Source: Oscillospiraceae bacterium
GTDB taxonomy: Bacteria; Bacillota; Clostridia; Oscillospirales; Oscillospiraceae
NCBI GenBank assembly: GCA_015067565.1
Contig: SVMF01000004.1
Location: 52,132 to 116,131 of the forward strand
DNA: 64,000 nt
Direction: 5' to 3'
The first letter of the stretch is position 1. Each line of letters starts with the position of its first letter. Shown piece by piece: positions 50,337-59,370 of this stretch. Position numbers and translations under genes: made by a program. Below the pieces are notes generated by a model. The model had not been told where the DNA came from. It worked only from the letters and a program-made list of their open reading frames with translations, and searched no databases.

Positions 50337-52621
50337 AGATTGAGGATGCTGTCTTGTTCGATGAAACGGAACCCTTGCAGCTCGGTCTTTACTACCTCAA
50401 CGGCACGAAGTGGTCCGTTGAATCCGTCACAGCGCAGCCCACGGTTCTGGACGGTGAATATTTTACCATTACCATTCCCTTGAGCCATGATTTTGCCGAT
50501 ACGCCCACCATCACAGCGATTCGTGCATGGATGCTGAACCTCAAGAGTGCCGAGGGCAAAACCACAACCTTCACGATTGATTATCTGTTCATCGGCCCCG
50601 AAGCCTCCTTGCCCACGAAGAGTGTCATCGTCGCCTTCTGTGACGAGGACGGCACCGTTCTGCAAAGCAACTCTGTTGACCTCGGTGAAGCTGCGGTTTA
50701 CGGCGACGAAGCCCCCACGAAGACTTATGACACGCAGCATCATTACACATTCAAGCAGTGGCTCGAATCGGATGGAACAGTTGCCGATCTGACAAACATT
50801 TTTTCCGACAAAAAATTCTACGCATCCTATATTTCTGAGTCCCACATGTTGAATCCCAATGCGTCCGACGAATCGGCACACACGCTTTCATGTCCGTGTG
50901 GCTACGCAAAGACCGAAAATCATCAGTGGGATGAGCACAGCCGCTCAAATCCGTCGTGCACCGTCCCCGGAGCAGTAGCTTACATCTGCACCGTTTGCGG
51001 AGCAAACAGATCTGAGGTATTAGATGCTCTCGGCCATAGGGAGGCCGTGGATGAAGCAGTTGCCCCGACTTGTCTGGAAGCTGGCCTCACTGAAGGTAAG
51101 CACTGCTCCGTCTGTGAAGAAATCCTCATTGCGCAGGATGAGATTGCGGCACTCGGCCACAGCTACGATGCGGTCGTCACCGCTCCCGATTGCACCAACA
51201 GCGGCTTCACCACATACACCTGCTCCGTCTGCAGCGATAGCTATACCGCAGACAAAACCGACCCTCTCGGACATAATGAAGTGATTGATGAAGCAGTTGC
51301 TCCCACCTGCACTACCGAAGGTCTGAGCGAAGGAAAACATTGCTCCATCTGTAACGACATTCTTGTCGCACAGGAAAGAATCCCTGCGGCACATCTGCTC
51401 GCTTATCATGCAGCTGTCGCCCCGACCTGCACCGAAAACGGCAACCGCAAGTACTGGAAGTGCACCCAGTGTCTGCGCTATTTCACAAGCGAGGATTGTG
51501 ACTACGAGATCCCTGAGTCATTTGCAATCAAGCCAGCTACCGGCCACAGCTATACCTACATGAACAACGGCGAGAACCACACTGTCGGCTGCGCAAATTG
51601 CGACGACTCCGCAACGGAAGATCACACCTATATTGACGGCTCCTGTATCTGCGGCGCAGAAGAGGTCACCGAACCCACCAAGGAATTCGTCGAGACCCTA
51701 AAGCCCAGCATGAGCATTGTTGTCGGTGCGGAAATGAGCGTTGCATTTACCGTCAATCAGTCCATGGTATCCAAGTACGAGAGCTTCTACCTCGTTGTCG
51801 AGAAGGATATGGTTGGCGCAGAGGCCAAGACCGTGACCTTCGGCTACGGCGAAGGACAGACGGCTTTGACCCCGATGCCCAATGCAGCAAATCCGTTCCT
51901 GCACAATGCAAGCTTCACAGGCCTGACCGCAAAGGAAATGGGCGATCAGATCCGTGCAACTCTGTACTGCGTGGATGCAGACGGCAACATCTTCTACGGC
52001 CCGACGCAGGCTGACTCCGTCAAGGATTACCTGATGAGAGGCCTGGATCTGGCAACCAGCACCGATGCAAAGAAGACCATGTATGTCGATATGCTCCGCT
52101 ACGGCGCAGTGGCTCAGACCTACTTCCAGTACGACACTGAGAACCTGGTTGACGCTGACCTGACCGAAGCTCACATGGCTTATGCTACCATGGAAACGCC
52201 TGAGGCAGTGGATAGCTCCAAGGCAGAGGGCGGCCGTGGCACCTTGAACACCAGCGTCGTTCTGAAGGCAAGAGTCACCCTGACGCTGTCGCACCTGAAG
52301 CCGGGTGCAAACCTTGCAAACATGAAGTTCATTGTCAAGGACGCACTTGATGGCACGGTCATCAAGGAACTGCCGGCTTACAACCTCAACCCCGTCATGA
52401 TCGCAGCCGACTTCGACGATGTCGGCGCAAAGCAGATGAGAAGACTCATCACCGTCACTCTGTACGACGGCGACACTGCCATCACGGACACTGTGACCTG
52501 GAGCGTTGAGAGCTATGTTGCAAAGACTCGTGCAACGAGCACCGACGCAGGCCAGATCGATCTGGTCAACGCAATGCTCACCTATGGTGATGCCGTTGCT
52601 GCCTACATGGCAACGCAATAA
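50327..52621 (+). CDS. 3' part of the frameshifted heparinase-like gene: Cys-rich modules and C-terminal module
   Basis: 764 residues from the first ATG; the frame itself continues the upstream protein from 50288, where restoring one C gives PPLSYSPSLGDHFQMRLKIE, a match to the previous repeat. Contents: end of the third beta repeat, an InlB_B-like segment (TQHHYTFKQWLESDG), four to five CxxC modules (APTCLEAGLTEGKHCSVCEE type), then a 312-residue C-terminal module (51686-52621) starting FVETLKPSMSIVVGAEMSVA. There is no ribosome-binding site before 50327, so it is unlikely to be an independent gene. The same C-terminal module ends the minus-strand gene at 52958. Confidence 0.75.
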   Translation: MRLKIEDAVLFDETEPLQLGLYYLNGTKWSVESVTAQPTVLDGEYFTITIPLSHDFADTPTITAIRAWMLNLKSAEGKTTTFTIDYLFIGPEASLPTKSVIVAFCDEDGTVLQSNSVDLGEAAVYGDEAPTKTYDTQHHYTFKQWLESDGTVADLTNIFSDKKFYASYISESHMLNPNASDESAHTLSCPCGYAKTENHQWDEHSRSNPSCTVPGAVAYICTVCGANRSEVLDALGHREAVDEAVAPTCLEAGLTEGKHCSVCEEILIAQDEIAALGHSYDAVVTAPDCTNSGFTTYTCSVCSDSYTADKTDPLGHNEVIDEAVAPTCTTEGLSEGKHCSICNDILVAQERIPAAHLLAYHAAVAPTCTENGNRKYWKCTQCLRYFTSEDCDYEIPESFAIKPATGHSYTYMNNGENHTVGCANCDDSATEDHTYIDGSCICGAEEVTEPTKEFVETLKPSMSIVVGAEMSVAFTVNQSMVSKYESFYLVVEKDMVGAEAKTVTFGYGEGQTALTPMPNAANPFLHNASFTGLTAKEMGDQIRATLYCVDADGNIFYGPTQADSVKDYLMRGLDLATSTDAKKTMYVDMLRYGAVAQTYFQYDTENLVDADLTEAHMAYATMETPEAVDSSKAEGGRGTLNTSVVLKARVTLTLSHLKPGANLANMKFIVKDALDGTVIKELPAYNLNPVMIAADFDDVGAKQMRRLITVTLYDGDTAITDTVTWSVESYVAKTRATSTDAGQIDLVNAMLTYGDAVAAYMATQ
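51686..52621 (+). repeat. 936-bp inverted repeat, left arm
   Basis: This arm aligns without gaps to the complement of 52958-53893: 936 bp each, about 90% identical by eye, both ending at a TAA stop. It encodes the shared C-terminal module of the two flanking surface-protein genes. The arms are 336 bp apart. Confidence 0.85.
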
Positions 52622-52630
52622 GAATAACGG

Positions 52631-52663
52631 ACCCGGGATAGGCTAAAACCTGTCCCGGGTTTT
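52631..52663 (+). terminator. Terminator of the heparinase-like gene
   Basis: Twelve-base stem ACCCGGGATAGG/CCTGTCCCGGGT (one wobble) with loop CTAAAA, then TTTCG. The stem resembles the terminator of the opposite gene at 52918-52947. Confidence 0.75.
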
Positions 52664-52917
52664 CGTATGTGTATTTACACGCACCATTTTAGGGAACGGC
52701 TATGGCCGTTCGCCGGGAGACCGCTGCATCCCCCTGTGGATAGCAGGTTTGCAAGGTCGGATACGATTCTGTATTATATGTAGCCAGTAATTCGATTTTC
52801 CCTAGTCAAGATTTCTCGGTCATGCTCTCTCCTCTTAATGAGATGGCATGTGGTGCCTGCAAACGGGTACAGTACAACGTGACACTATAAACACGCCACA
52901 ATATTGTGCGTTACAGC
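52664..52917. other. Intergenic region between inverted-repeat arms with an orphan promoter-like site
   Basis: About 250 bases between two terminators. TTGCAA (52749-52754), 17-base spacer, TATTAT (52772-52777) looks like a plus-strand promoter with no ORF behind it. A GAACGGC/GCCGTTC hairpin lies near 52692, and TTTGCA near 52749 can pair with TGCAAA near 52860. It may encode a small RNA; no known family was recognised. Confidence 0.35.
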
Positions 52918-52947
52918 AAAACCCGGGATAGGCTGGCCTATCCCGGG
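52918..52947 (-). terminator. Terminator of the beta-helix/EEP surface protein gene
   Basis: Eleven-base perfect stem CCCGGGATAGG/CCTATCCCGGG (52922-52932 with 52937-52947), followed on the minus strand by TTTTG. Confidence 0.8.
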
Positions 52948-52957
52948 GCTTCAGTTT

Positions 52958-53893
52958 TTATTGGGTTGCCATGTAGGCAGCAACAGCGTCACCGTAGGTG
53001 AGCATTGCGTTGACGAGGTCGATTTGGCCTGCGTCGGTGCTCGTTGCACGAGTCTTTGCAACATAGCTCTCAACGCTCCAAGTAACGGTATCCGTGATAG
53101 CAGTGTTGCCGTCGTACAGCGTGACGGTGATGAGTCTTCTCATCTGCTTTGCGCCGACATCGTCGAAGTCAGCAGCAACCATGACGGGGTTGAGGTTGTA
53201 GGCAGGCAGTTCCTTGATGACCGTGCCATCAAGTGCGTCCTTGACAATGAACTTCATGTTTGCAAGGTTTGCACCGGGCTTCAGGTGCGACAGCGTCAGG
53301 GTGACTCTTGCCTTCAGAACGACGCTGGTGTTCAGCGTGCCGAGGCCGCCCTCTGCCTTGGAGCCATCGACTGCCTCGGGGATCACGGTGGTAGCATAGG
53401 CGAGATGTGCTTCCTTTAGATCATCGGAAACTAGGTTGTCGGTGTCGTAATCGAAGTAGATCTGTGCGACTGCGCCGTAGCGGAGCATATCGACATACAT
53501 CGTCTTCTTCTCGGGAGTCGAGGTTGCAAGGTCAAGACCTCTCATCAGGTAACTCTTGATGGAGTCTGTCTGGGTTGGGCCATAATAGAGCGTGCCGTCT
53601 GCGCCGATACCGTAGAGTGTTGCGCGAACTTCATCGCCCATTTCCTTTGCGGTCAGGCCGGTGAAGCTTGCATTGTGCAGGAACGGATTTGCTGCATTGG
53701 GCATCGGGGTCAGAGCCGTCTGGCCTTCGCCGTAGCCGAAGGTTACAGTCTTGGCCTCAGCGCCAAACATATCCTTCTCAACAACGAGGTAGAAGCTCTC
53801 ATACTCGGATACCAGCGTATTCGGAACGGTGAAGGCAACGCTCATTTCCGCACCGACAACGATGCTCATGCTGGGCTTTAGGGTCTCGACAAA
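52958..53893 (-). repeat. 936-bp inverted repeat, right arm
   Basis: Complementary partner of 51686-52621. Differences cluster in the central third (for example VPNTLVSEY against VNQSMVSKY, and GIGADGTLYYG against CVDADGNIFYG), while the last 130 codons are almost unchanged. That pattern suggests gene conversion. Confidence 0.85.
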
Positions 53894-56800
53894 CTGCTCC
53901 GTCGGCTCGTTTGCGCCGCAGATGCACTTGCCATCTACGTAGGTGTGATCTTCCGTTGCGGAGTCGTCGCAATTTGCGCAACCGACGGTGTGGTTCTCGC
54001 CGTTGTTGGTGTAGGTATAGCTGTGGCCGGTTGCGGGAATGACCATATACTCAACCGGCAAGGGATACCTGCACACCTCATCCACGAAGGTCATTTCGCA
54101 ACGGCTGCACTTGTAATGCGCCTCGAGGCCGTCTTCGGTGCAGGTCGGGGCGACCTGCGCAACATACGTCGATTTATGGTTGAGCTTTTCAATGGTCTCG
54201 GTCTTTGTATCACCGCAGTGGCAGGTGAAGACCTTGGTGCCTTCGGCCTCGCAGGTCGGCTCGGTTACGACCACCTTATAGCTATGGCCACTTGTGGGAA
54301 TGACCATGTATTCAATCGGAAGCGGATACACACAATCTTCGTCAAGGAAAGTGTTTGTGCAAAGGATGCACTTGTAATGCTCATAAACGCCCTCTTCCGT
54401 GCATGTTGGTGCCAATGCTTCGACATAAACACACTCGTGTGCACGTTTGGAAACCACCTCTGTTTGCAAATCGCCACAGTCCGTGCAGGTAAAGGTTCTG
54501 ATTCCCTCAGCCTCACAAGTCGGTGCCTTGGTGATTGTGCCTTCATCGTAGCTATGATCAGTTGCAGGAACAATTTCCTGCGCTACAAGAACTTCATTAC
54601 AAACGGAACAGTGCTTACCTTCGGTCAGGCCGGTTTTGGTACACGTGGGAGCAACAGCCTGCTCGACAATCTCGGTATGACCCAAGGCCGCAGTTGAGAT
54701 GGTGAAGGTAAATTTGCCGTAAACTGTCGTATTCCACTCGTAGCTATCCGTGCCATGTGCAGTACACGTAGAGGCATTGAGCGTGCGCTTTGTGTAGTTC
54801 GTAGTGTCCAGCTTGGGCAGAGTCACGGTGGTAGTACCACCACAAACGGAACAGGTTCCTGTTAAGGTGCCTGTTGCGGAAGAGGTAGGCTGCTTCGTTG
54901 CCTGATAGCTATAACTATGTCCTGTTGCGGAGATGGCTTCGGTGTAGCTATGACCGCAAGTGCTGCAGGTGTAGGTTTTTACTCCTGCGTCGGTACAGGT
55001 GCCTTCGGTTGTGATCTTATAGGTATAGCTATGACCCTTGGCAGGGACGGTTGTCTGCGCTACAAGAACCGCCTTGCAGATCTCGCAATGACTGCCTTCT
55101 GTCTTACCTGCTTCCGTGCAGGTAGGAGCAATCGACTCATCGGTGATAACCTTATGGCTCTCAGCGGTGGTCATGCCGCACTCGGAACAGGTAACGCTGT
55201 GCGTGCCGTCACCCCTATCAGCGTAGATATATTCGTGATTCCGGCAGATGAAAGGAAGTCCGTTATTAACGGCATCGTTCCGCACCCAGAGAGAAACCAG
55301 CTTATTCATCTTGTCAGGAACATCCTTTGCCTTCAGGTCGGCTACTGTGGTACCTGCGCCGGCAAGACCTTTGCCCGAAGGATAGTAGCAATGATCCACC
55401 TTGCCTGCATTGTATTTAGTGGTAATTGCATTCGCAAATACGCCTGCTGCCGTAGCGGTGTATTGGCTGTAGGAGTCGAGAATGTTGCCATTGTTCTCTG
55501 CCGCGATGCCGGCACTGCCTGCATTGGACGAAATCTTGCCTGTATAGGCACAGCTTATGATCACACCGCTATTTTCACCGGCGATACCACCGTGGGAATT
55601 GCCGCCAATGCGGATCGTTCCATACAGACCGTAGTGGTCAGAAATAGCATTTCCGTTGATTTTGTCCAGAACTACCTTGTAGGTCGTGACATCCACATTG
55701 TTGCTGATGAACATATAGTCAATAATCTTGGTGGGGGTTGCATTATATGCGCTGAAGGTATTCTGATTCAGCGGCGTGCCCAGTGAAACAGCAGCATAGC
55801 GTGCATCTGTCAGCTTCGTGCTCAGATCCTGAATAAGTGCACTGGAAGGCTCCGTGTTGAAGTCACCGGTCATATGGAAATAGATTTCCTCGTAGCCCTG
55901 CGCATCATACTTTGCCTTCAGAGCAGTCATGCGCTCCATAATCAGTTCTATTTCCTTTACACGAGCGTATTCTACCTTGTGGTCAAGGTGGGTATTGACG
56001 GCAATGATAAGCATACCGTTGGTCTTAACCTTTAGAACAGCATAGCTGCAGGTGCGGTAATTTCCGGCGCCGAAGCCCAGAGACATAACATCCGGAGTTT
56101 CACTGAGCCAGAAGGTGCCCTTTTCCAAAGCGGTAAACTTGCTGCTCTTCCAGTACAAAGGGCTGCCCTCGTTCTTTGCGGTGATGTTGCCAAAGACGAG
56201 CTGCTTATCATAGCCTGTCAGAACACTTTCGATGACGGGCTGCCAGGTGCTGTCGAATTCCTGAAAACCGACAATATCAGGAGAGTAGGTTTGCAGCTGG
56301 GTCTTCATGCGAGGGATTCTCTCGTTTGTGGAGTTAGGAGAAGGATCGTTACCATGTCGGACATTTTGGCTCATAAGGCTATAGTCATAGGTTGTCCAAG
56401 TGGACTTGACCTCAGCGGAGCTCATACAGCCTAAAATCAAGCCCTTATTGTTCTTGCCGACAACAGAGCCTGTATTGGTTTTGCCGGAGATGGTGGCGCT
56501 CTCCACACGCACGAACTTTACCGTACCGTGCTTGAGATAGCCCACAAGTCCCTGTGCATTATCTCCGGTGATGACAAAGTTGCTCAAAATATAGCCACCG
56601 CCGTCCAAAACTCCGGAGAACGGAGCGGCTTGTGTACCAATGGTGGGGATGGTCTGTCCGCCGAAGTCTAAATTGGCGGTAATAAGTACGTATTTGCCGC
56701 TATAGCTATTCCCTGCGTTGACCGCCTTTGCAAAGGCGATGTACTGATCGACCGTGCCGATCTCTACAATTGTGGACCATTTGGCGTAGAGGGTTTTATT

Positions 56801-59185
56801 TCCCGTACTGTTGGGGGTAATGACTGCCATGGGCTGACCAGCAAAATTGGATTCTTCAAACCAGCCTGCAAAGGCGTAGCCGTCCCTGGTGATCGCTGTT
56901 TCATCGGGCAGGCCGACACCGGGAACACGGGTATAGGAGGATGGGCCTTCGGCCTTCCAAACGCCGTTATTCGCCTGATAGGTGATGAGGAAAGGAACGC
57001 CGGTGGGATAGGCTTTGGCCGTAACTGCATCGGGCGCGGAGTGGGGTGTTGCACTATAGTAGTTAGGAGCAGATGTGTAAGGGACATCGTCTCCTAAGTT
57101 GCCGCAGATCAGTTGGTATCCCAGATTGACACTGTCGGCATAGGAGTACAGACGGCAGCAGATGGCAGGCTGCTGATTTTGATTGCGAACAGCAGGAAGC
57201 GCCGGTGTGTTTGTGAAGACGCCGTTGCTTGTCTTCGTACGGTAAGAGGTATTGATATACGAACCGATTTTGCCGCAACGGAAGTCTTTTTCCGTATAAC
57301 CCTTGCCTGCAACGGTGGTAGCACAAGCGCTCTTCATATAGTAGCAATCCTTAAATTCCGGGGTATAGTCTGCCGAAACACGGGCGAAAGCACCCACATC
57401 GCTTGGGGCAGTGACCTTACCTGCATTGAAACATCCGGTCATCTTGACGTTTCCCTGCCCCCATCCTGCGATCCCCGCAGCAGCACTCACGGTTGCGGTG
57501 ATGGTGCCGTAGTTACCACAGTAGTTGAATTCAGAACTCGCTCTTGCTGCACCGGCAAGACCGCCGATGCCGTCAGTTCCGGTCGTGGATGTGATGCTTG
57601 CACCATTTGTGCAGTATTCAAAGGTACAGCTATCTGCATAGCCGGTAATACCACCGGCACGGTTGGCCACAGTGACGGAGCCATTGAAGATATGGAGGTT
57701 GTTGAAATAAGCCTTGTAGCAGCTTCCGAACAAACCGCCGCCATTGAGAGAGGTATTGTTGACGTTCAAATTCAGAACCTTAAAGTTATTGCCGTAGAAT
57801 TTGCCGGAGAAGGACGTTGGCCAACTGCTATTGGTGTCAAATTTTCCGATGGGCGTATGACTTGCGTTGTTCAGATCAACATCGCCCAGCATATAGAAGC
57901 TTTTACCCGAGAAGGTGGTGCCGCTGTTAACCGCAGTTCCAAGGGCAGTAAAGCCCGCCCTGTTCGTAACAACATAGACAGACTCATTGGGAAAGCTGCT
58001 GTAGTCTGCAATATTGGCAGCATTTACAGTGACGCTCAAGGATGCAGCACGGTTGGGCATCACAAAGCTGCGACCACTTACCGTCCCTGCATTGGCGCTG
58101 AGCGTAACAGTAATGCTATCAGGCACACCTACGGTATAGGTGTCGCCTGCGTTGAAATACAATGTAGCCGTACTGCTTTTTCCCTTGGCAATATAGGTCA
58201 CAGTGAGGGGATACACACCGGCTGTCTTTCTCAGTTCGGGGAACAGAGCACCCTGAGACCAGACGGGAGAGCCGCTCAGGGGAGAATTTTTGTCCAGAAT
58301 GTACGCTAAATAGCCGCTGCCCAACTGTGCCTTGGAAACCAAAGTGTCGCCGCTTGACCAATCGTATCCGGTGTAGCTGCTGTCAAAATAGTAGTTATTG
58401 TACATCGCCTTGGTCTTATTGGCATCTAAAATACTGCCGCTATATCGACCGATGGCATATTTTGTGGTAGCTACAAGATTTCCCATGTTGAAGCAGTTGT
58501 AGATCTGTCCCACAGAACCTTCATTATGGCCCTGCGCCCAACCGCAGATTCCCGCTGCGACATTGATACCTGTCACACTTCCTGCAAAATAACAGTTCTT
58601 TATGATACCACCGTTGTGTAAGCCACCTGCAATGCCGCCAACGGACAGATAGTCATAACCTCCGGAGATGGTAATATCGGACGAGCTCCAGCAGTTTTCC
58701 ACAAGGCCCTTGTCTACAATACCTGCCAAGCAGCCGGCACGCCAACTATCCTTGCTACAGGTTGCAGTAAAGACACCACCCACTATGCCCAGATTTCTCA
58801 GCACACCCGTAGAGGTTAATTTGCCGACAAAACCGCAGTTGGCATCGTTAGTGGTAACGGTGAGGTACTTAACCGCATGGAATCCACCGTCAAAAACACC
58901 TGCAAAATTGACCGGAGGGGTGTAGGAAAAACCGGCCATATCTATGTCGCAGATCATGCGGAGCGTCTTTCCTGAAAATTGATTGGTTTGTCCAAGCTCA
59001 GAAAACTTCTGTAGACCTTCTGCAGTGGAGATTTGGAACTCTTTTGCAGTGGGATACTGCTCATACAGCAGTATGTCAGGAATAGCTGTTGCTGCCTGCG
59101 CCTGTATGGGCAAGCCTCCGACTACAGGAAACAACGAGAACAGACATACTAAGATCAAAAGGCAGACAAGCACTCGTTTTTTCAT
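52958..59185 (-). CDS. Giant secreted beta-helix (GLUG) protein with inserted EEP nuclease/phosphatase domain
   Basis: 2075 residues; AAAGGAG precedes the ATG at 59185. Signal peptide (VLVCLLILVCLFSLFPVVGG). GLUG-type beta-helix repeats (about 60-690), an InlB_B-like repeat (about 740-815, GYAFAGWF..LYAKW), more GLUG repeats, then an endonuclease/exonuclease/phosphatase domain at about 930-1190: SLMSQNVRHG, DIVGFQEFDSTW, NTHLDHKVEYARVKEI, HMTGDFNTEPSS, IIDYMFIS and SDHYGLYGT. All expected catalytic residues are visible. GLUG repeats resume after it (GGIAGENSGVIISCAYTG), then seven or so CxxC modules (1330-1760) and the shared C-terminal module (1764-2075). Confidence 0.88.
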   Translation of the reverse strand: MKKRVLVCLLILVCLFSLFPVVGGLPIQAQAATAIPDILLYEQYPTAKEFQISTAEGLQKFSELGQTNQFSGKTLRMICDIDMAGFSYTPPVNFAGVFDGGFHAVKYLTVTTNDANCGFVGKLTSTGVLRNLGIVGGVFTATCSKDSWRAGCLAGIVDKGLVENCWSSSDITISGGYDYLSVGGIAGGLHNGGIIKNCYFAGSVTGINVAAGICGWAQGHNEGSVGQIYNCFNMGNLVATTKYAIGRYSGSILDANKTKAMYNNYYFDSSYTGYDWSSGDTLVSKAQLGSGYLAYILDKNSPLSGSPVWSQGALFPELRKTAGVYPLTVTYIAKGKSSTATLYFNAGDTYTVGVPDSITVTLSANAGTVSGRSFVMPNRAASLSVTVNAANIADYSSFPNESVYVVTNRAGFTALGTAVNSGTTFSGKSFYMLGDVDLNNASHTPIGKFDTNSSWPTSFSGKFYGNNFKVLNLNVNNTSLNGGGLFGSCYKAYFNNLHIFNGSVTVANRAGGITGYADSCTFEYCTNGASITSTTGTDGIGGLAGAARASSEFNYCGNYGTITATVSAAAGIAGWGQGNVKMTGCFNAGKVTAPSDVGAFARVSADYTPEFKDCYYMKSACATTVAGKGYTEKDFRCGKIGSYINTSYRTKTSNGVFTNTPALPAVRNQNQQPAICCRLYSYADSVNLGYQLICGNLGDDVPYTSAPNYYSATPHSAPDAVTAKAYPTGVPFLITYQANNGVWKAEGPSSYTRVPGVGLPDETAITRDGYAFAGWFEESNFAGQPMAVITPNSTGNKTLYAKWSTIVEIGTVDQYIAFAKAVNAGNSYSGKYVLITANLDFGGQTIPTIGTQAAPFSGVLDGGGYILSNFVITGDNAQGLVGYLKHGTVKFVRVESATISGKTNTGSVVGKNNKGLILGCMSSAEVKSTWTTYDYSLMSQNVRHGNDPSPNSTNERIPRMKTQLQTYSPDIVGFQEFDSTWQPVIESVLTGYDKQLVFGNITAKNEGSPLYWKSSKFTALEKGTFWLSETPDVMSLGFGAGNYRTCSYAVLKVKTNGMLIIAVNTHLDHKVEYARVKEIELIMERMTALKAKYDAQGYEEIYFHMTGDFNTEPSSALIQDLSTKLTDARYAAVSLGTPLNQNTFSAYNATPTKIIDYMFISNNVDVTTYKVVLDKINGNAISDHYGLYGTIRIGGNSHGGIAGENSGVIISCAYTGKISSNAGSAGIAAENNGNILDSYSQYTATAAGVFANAITTKYNAGKVDHCYYPSGKGLAGAGTTVADLKAKDVPDKMNKLVSLWVRNDAVNNGLPFICRNHEYIYADRGDGTHSVTCSECGMTTAESHKVITDESIAPTCTEAGKTEGSHCEICKAVLVAQTTVPAKGHSYTYKITTEGTCTDAGVKTYTCSTCGHSYTEAISATGHSYSYQATKQPTSSATGTLTGTCSVCGGTTTVTLPKLDTTNYTKRTLNASTCTAHGTDSYEWNTTVYGKFTFTISTAALGHTEIVEQAVAPTCTKTGLTEGKHCSVCNEVLVAQEIVPATDHSYDEGTITKAPTCEAEGIRTFTCTDCGDLQTEVVSKRAHECVYVEALAPTCTEEGVYEHYKCILCTNTFLDEDCVYPLPIEYMVIPTSGHSYKVVVTEPTCEAEGTKVFTCHCGDTKTETIEKLNHKSTYVAQVAPTCTEDGLEAHYKCSRCEMTFVDEVCRYPLPVEYMVIPATGHSYTYTNNGENHTVGCANCDDSATEDHTYVDGKCICGANEPTEQFVETLKPSMSIVVGAEMSVAFTVPNTLVSEYESFYLVVEKDMFGAEAKTVTFGYGEGQTALTPMPNAANPFLHNASFTGLTAKEMGDEVRATLYGIGADGTLYYGPTQTDSIKSYLMRGLDLATSTPEKKTMYVDMLRYGAVAQIYFDYDTDNLVSDDLKEAHLAYATTVIPEAVDGSKAEGGLGTLNTSVVLKARVTLTLSHLKPGANLANMKFIVKDALDGTVIKELPAYNLNPVMVAADFDDVGAKQMRRLITVTLYDGNTAITDTVTWSVESYVAKTRATSTDAGQIDLVNAMLTYGDAVAAYMATQ

Positions 59186-59217
59186 GCTTCACAACTCCTT
59201 TGATATATTTCCTCTTT

Positions 59218-59246
59218 ATTCTACTAAGACAGCTCTATAAAGTCAA
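59218..59246 (-). promoter_or_regulatory. Promoter of the beta-helix/EEP gene
   Basis: Minus-strand TTGACT (59246-59241), 17-base spacer, TAGAAT (59223-59218), about 30 bases before the ATG. Confidence 0.65.
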
Positions 59247-59330
59247 TGTATTTTCAAAATACCATCATATATGAAAACAAATCGATACATCACTTTTGAA
59301 ATTGATAATCGAACCTTTTCTGTATGCAAC

Positions 59331-59363
59331 AAAAAGGAACTGACTTTTTAGGTCAGTTCCTTT
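59331..59363 (-). terminator. Terminator of the LRR/SLH gene
   Basis: Twelve-base perfect stem AAAGGAACTGAC/GTCAGTTCCTTT, U-run on the minus strand, 8 bases after the stop at 59371. Confidence 0.85.
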
Positions 59364-59370
59364 CCGTTTT

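Noticed and set aside
50327..52621. Independent gene starting at ATG 50327
   Set aside because: No ribosome-binding site or promoter, and its first residues continue the third repeat of the upstream protein. Better explained as the 3' part of a frameshifted gene, though listed as a coding region for completeness.
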